NCBI GenBank assembly: GCA_015492295.1
Contig: WGFI01000116.1
Coordinates: 1 to 32,668 of the forward strand
DNA length: 32,668 nt
Reading direction: 5' to 3'
From: Caldifarciminota bacterium
Lineage (GTDB): Bacteria; Hydrothermota; Hydrothermia; LBFQ01
Made by a program: the position numbers and the translations under genes. Below, in pieces: positions 29,952 to 32,668 of the stretch (position 1 is the stretch's first letter; the number at the start of each line of letters is the position of its first letter). The notes under the pieces are model-generated. The model was not told where the DNA came from. It did no database searches and saw only the letters and a list, made by a program, of their open reading frames with translations.

Positions 29952-32207
29952 ATGATATGGGTTATAATAAATTCAACGCCAACATTAAGGGCAAAGTTTG
30001 GAAGGGCTGAGGAAAAGCCCATGGGTGGGTATAATTATAGTGTAGAGGGAAAGGATAATATAGGAATAACCGCCCCTTTCACGGGCTGGTCACCTGAAAG
30101 ACAGAAGAGGGTTGATAACTTCAACCTTCAATACGCCTTGAAGAAGCTCCCTTCATTACTGGCAACCTGGAATTCTGTTAGACCAATACTCAACGAGTAC
30201 TATGAGAAGAACGGTAAGGAGGCGGTATGCACCAGGCTAAGAATGAAGGGGAAGCGATGTTTCGGGGAGCATCCTTTGAACGCTAAGATATTGGAGTACA
30301 AGGCGAGATTTGAGAGCAGCTTTGATCCTTGGGATTTCGTATTCCTTGAAGATTACATAGATGACGCCGTTAGACTCGCTAAGGCGATACAGGATGAGAG
30401 TTATGCCAGGAAGATTAAAGCAAACTTGGAACCCGCAAAGATAGCACCGCCCAACCCAAATGCGCTCAAAAAGCCTTTCAAATGGAATGATGGGATAATC
30501 ACTCCGTTGGATGGTACGAATTGGAGCAATATAGCGGTTGCAGCCAGCGGAGCCTACGAATACAATCCGACCATAGTGGAAGTCGGAAGCGCGGATACAT
30601 TGGTCGCGGCTTTCAGCGTATATCCATGTAATACTTGGTGTGCCGTTACTCATACTAACGAATGCGTGGTCGTAGCAAGGTCCATAGATCAAGGAAACAG
30701 TTGGAACCTCTGGTTCTGCATACAAAATTCAAGCTACAATGTAGGAGAACCTGCGATAGGGGAGGAGGATTATAGGAAGATATTAACGGTGGCATATACG
30801 AGCGATTTTTACTATCCTGATTACGATGTGGGGGCATTCACTTTCCATGTATCCAATCCTTTCACTTTTAATACTTCAACATGGGTTGATGTTTCTGCTG
30901 ATATAACCATAACCCCCTATGTGAATGCCGAGTTCAATTGGGGGGATCCTTCATGCGCCGGCCAATGGACCACCTGCGCTTGTACTGCCTTGGATAATTG
31001 GTGGTTTATAGGTATGAATAAACTTTCGGATGCCCTTTTCCCCGATCAGGATGGTGATGGTTATAGGGATGCCTACGGTGTTAAAATAGCCAGAAGCACG
31101 GATTGCGGTGCGACTTGGAGTATAGTGTATAACGGTCCCGCGAGAAATGGATCCGCGTATGACAACAATCAGATAATGCTTGAAACCACCAACGACCCAA
31201 GGGGTAGCTCATCGGTTTGTAATGCCGCTGATGGTGGAGATAATACGATTCAGGCGGTTTATAACTGGAAGAACCCTGCAAGTTGTACGGATCCTTGTAA
31301 TGATAACCGTATAGAACACTTATTTACGGATGCAAGCGGTGGATGGGGAAATACTTGGACGAGTACGACCATATATACCCACGCTTATCCTATAAATCAG
31401 CCTTGGCTTGCGGTCTCAAGGAGTTTAAGTACAGCTTCCACCAGAAGCTTGGTACTATTTGAAAGGCAATGGTCTGCAACCGATGCGGATATACATGGGC
31501 TTTATGCGACTGGTATTCCTCCATTAGGATGGACCTGGTTCTCCGTGGATAACTCAACGGTTGAGAGTAGAACACCTACGGTTCATACGGAGGCCAGGTG
31601 GCAGTGGTGTCCTGGAATAACCGCGACTTCGGCGGATGAGTTTCACGCCGCATTTTATCATAAATGCCCAAATACATTTGACGGTCCCCTCTGCTCGGAG
31701 CCTTACACGGTTTATAACAACACTTTCAGAGTAGCAGTTATGAAAGCGTCCTGGACTTCACCGACTGTATGGGGACCTGAATACTGTGGAACGATACCGG
31801 CGGATACGATATCAACACCTCCACCACCTTCTTTCTCGGGAGGAGGATTGTGGCAGAATTGGTGGCAAATAAACGGAACCACATATAAGATCACCCCAAG
31901 CGCCTTTGGAAATTGGTGGTTTGGAGCATTGTGGGTATATAACTTTTCAGCAACCGATTGGGATCTTTACTGGACAGTATTAACCTGCGCACTAGCAGGT
32001 GATGATGAGCTGAGCGTTGGTGAGAATACGAAGGAACATGAGGGTACGATCAAAGTTGAAAGCAGATCCGTTGAACTCCGAAGGAAAGGAGAGATATATA
32101 CTCTTAACGGAAGGTTGATATTTAAAGGTAAAGGGAAGGTAAATCTTAAACCCGGCGCTTACTTCATAAAAATGGACGGTAAGACCCAGAAAGTGGTTAT
32201 AAGGTAG
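29952..32207 (+). CDS. Secreted sialidase/BNR-like Asp-box protein with T9SS-type C-terminus
   Basis: 751 residues. The short signal peptide MIWVIINSTPTLRA is the only one possible, since an in-frame TGA (29916-29918) precedes it without another start. A helical N-terminal region (about 40-170) leads to a beta-propeller-like middle with Asp boxes: VVARSIDQGNSWNLW and IARSTDCGATWSIVY (S-x-D-x-G-x-x-W). A calcium-binding-like loop PDQDGDGYRDAYG is near 370. Close to twenty cysteines are present. The C-terminal domain has EIYTLNGRLIFKGKG and KPGAYFIKMDGKTQKVVIR, like the other T9SS-type tails here. Sialidase catalytic residues are not recognised, so glycan binding or another activity is possible. 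Confidence 0.78.
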   Translation: MIWVIINSTPTLRAKFGRAEEKPMGGYNYSVEGKDNIGITAPFTGWSPERQKRVDNFNLQYALKKLPSLLATWNSVRPILNEYYEKNGKEAVCTRLRMKGKRCFGEHPLNAKILEYKARFESSFDPWDFVFLEDYIDDAVRLAKAIQDESYARKIKANLEPAKIAPPNPNALKKPFKWNDGIITPLDGTNWSNIAVAASGAYEYNPTIVEVGSADTLVAAFSVYPCNTWCAVTHTNECVVVARSIDQGNSWNLWFCIQNSSYNVGEPAIGEEDYRKILTVAYTSDFYYPDYDVGAFTFHVSNPFTFNTSTWVDVSADITITPYVNAEFNWGDPSCAGQWTTCACTALDNWWFIGMNKLSDALFPDQDGDGYRDAYGVKIARSTDCGATWSIVYNGPARNGSAYDNNQIMLETTNDPRGSSSVCNAADGGDNTIQAVYNWKNPASCTDPCNDNRIEHLFTDASGGWGNTWTSTTIYTHAYPINQPWLAVSRSLSTASTRSLVLFERQWSATDADIHGLYATGIPPLGWTWFSVDNSTVESRTPTVHTEARWQWCPGITATSADEFHAAFYHKCPNTFDGPLCSEPYTVYNNTFRVAVMKASWTSPTVWGPEYCGTIPADTISTPPPPSFSGGGLWQNWWQINGTTYKITPSAFGNWWFGALWVYNFSATDWDLYWTVLTCALAGDDELSVGENTKEHEGTIKVESRSVELRRKGEIYTLNGRLIFKGKGKVNLKPGAYFIKMDGKTQKVVIR

Positions 32208-32231
32208 GAATCAGAATCGTACATAGAGAAA

Positions 32232-32239
32232 GAGGAGGT
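32232..32239 (+). promoter_or_regulatory. Shine-Dalgarno site for the Uma2 gene
   Basis: GAGGAGGT lies 5 nt before the ATG at 32245, a strong canonical site. Confidence 0.8.
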
Positions 32240-32244
32240 TTTTA

Positions 32245-32668
32245 ATGAAGGTTAAGGAGAAAATCTGGACTTATAGGGATTACTTGGAGCTCAACGATGA
32301 TAAGAGGTATGAAGTCTTAAACGGGAGGTTATATGAGATGCCTGCACCCAACTTTGAGCATCAAAGGATTTCAAGAGATTTAGAGTTTATACTGTGGAAA
32401 TTTGTAAAAGAAGGTTCAATGGGTCAAATTATATACTCCCCTTTTGATGTTATACTAAGTGAGGACATCGTTGTTCAGCCTGATATAGTCTTTATATCCA
32501 AGGAAAGCTTAAAGAATATAAAGGAAGGTAGGTTATTTGGCCCTCCTGACTTAGTTGTAGAGGTAGTATCACCAACGAGTTATTACAGGGACAGGTATGA
32601 GAAGTTTAGGATATACGAGAAAGCCGGGATTAAGGAGTACTGGCTTGTGTATCCGGGTGAGAGGGCCA
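32245..32668 (+). CDS. Uma2 family (DUF820) nuclease-like protein, 3' end outside window
   Basis: 141 visible residues. YRDYLELNDDKRYEVLNGRL, YEMPAPNFEHQRISRDLEFI, VVQPDIVFISKESLKNIKEG, LFGPPDLVVEVVSPTSYYRD and KFRIYEKAGIKEYWLVYPGE are the usual DUF820/Uma2 text, with the PD-(D/E)XK-type acids in QPD and VVEVVSP. Members are predicted restriction-like endonucleases, often in many copies in mobile or stress contexts, with no settled role. The start has a strong Shine-Dalgarno site, unlike most unit heads here. It follows the Asp-box gene by 37 nt. Confidence 0.9.
   Translation, partial: MKVKEKIWTYRDYLELNDDKRYEVLNGRLYEMPAPNFEHQRISRDLEFILWKFVKEGSMGQIIYSPFDVILSEDIVVQPDIVFISKESLKNIKEGRLFGPPDLVVEVVSPTSYYRDRYEKFRIYEKAGIKEYWLVYPGERA

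Overview
The window is compact bacterial chromosome with about 36 protein genes, one tRNA gene and one decayed insertion sequence. Arginine is mostly AGG/AGA and isoleucine mostly ATA, a codon habit typical of thermophiles. An LptF/LptG-type permease implies an outer membrane. Three secreted proteins carry C-terminal domains like type IX secretion (T9SS) sorting signals, which points to the FCB superphylum or a neighbour such as a WOR-3/Hydrothermae-like lineage. That placement is inference; no rRNA gene is present to confirm it.

Layout. 1-1609 (minus): a truncated coiled-coil PD-(D/E)XK nuclease-like gene preceded by a GT-C-type membrane glycosyltransferase. 1660-4109 (plus): acyl-CoA dehydrogenase and zinc alcohol dehydrogenase. 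4119-7729 (plus): rpsF-ssb-rpsR-rplI, a bifunctional-nuclease-domain protein, a small membrane-anchored protein, a HicB-like protein and a GT4 glycosyltransferase. 7719-11540 (minus): yebC-ruvC-ruvA followed by a fused purN-purH. 11595-13010 (plus): SDR oxidoreductase and a membrane protein, converging on hisC (12964-14016, minus). 14150-14877: a broken IS1-like element with both terminal inverted repeats and an 8-bp target duplication. 14942-16353 (minus): hibernation factor and LPS export permease. 16421-20163 (plus): an unknown exported protein, a 503-nt gene-poor stretch, and a seven-bladed SBBP beta-propeller protein. 20167-23987 (minus): a secreted GATase-like protein and a TPR protein, then tRNA-Leu(GAG), a CcmE variant and a membrane-fusion-like protein. 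24041-29940 (plus): purS, an SPFH protein, a B12-type radical SAM enzyme, two GNAT-like proteins and a GH3 acyl-adenylating enzyme. 29952-32668 (plus): a secreted BNR/Asp-box protein and a truncated Uma2 nuclease.

The most unusual layer is gene expression. Almost every transcription-unit start shows a TATAAT/TAAAAT/TAGAAT box only 7-10 nt from the start codon, which implies leaderless or nearly leaderless mRNAs. At four tandem junctions the -10 box contains the stop codon of the upstream gene. At three divergent junctions the two -10 boxes lie only 22-24 nt apart. The tRNA has the same -10 spacing, and the ccmE start codon lies 2 nt past its last base. Genes inside operons instead use ATGA overlaps or strong Shine-Dalgarno sites, as at rpsR and uma2. 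Several exported proteins start with very short, uncharged signal peptides.

The best candidate for an undescribed system is the radical SAM - GNAT - GNAT - GH3 cassette. It looks like a pathway that builds and conjugates a small molecule or lipid, but no product can be named from sequence.
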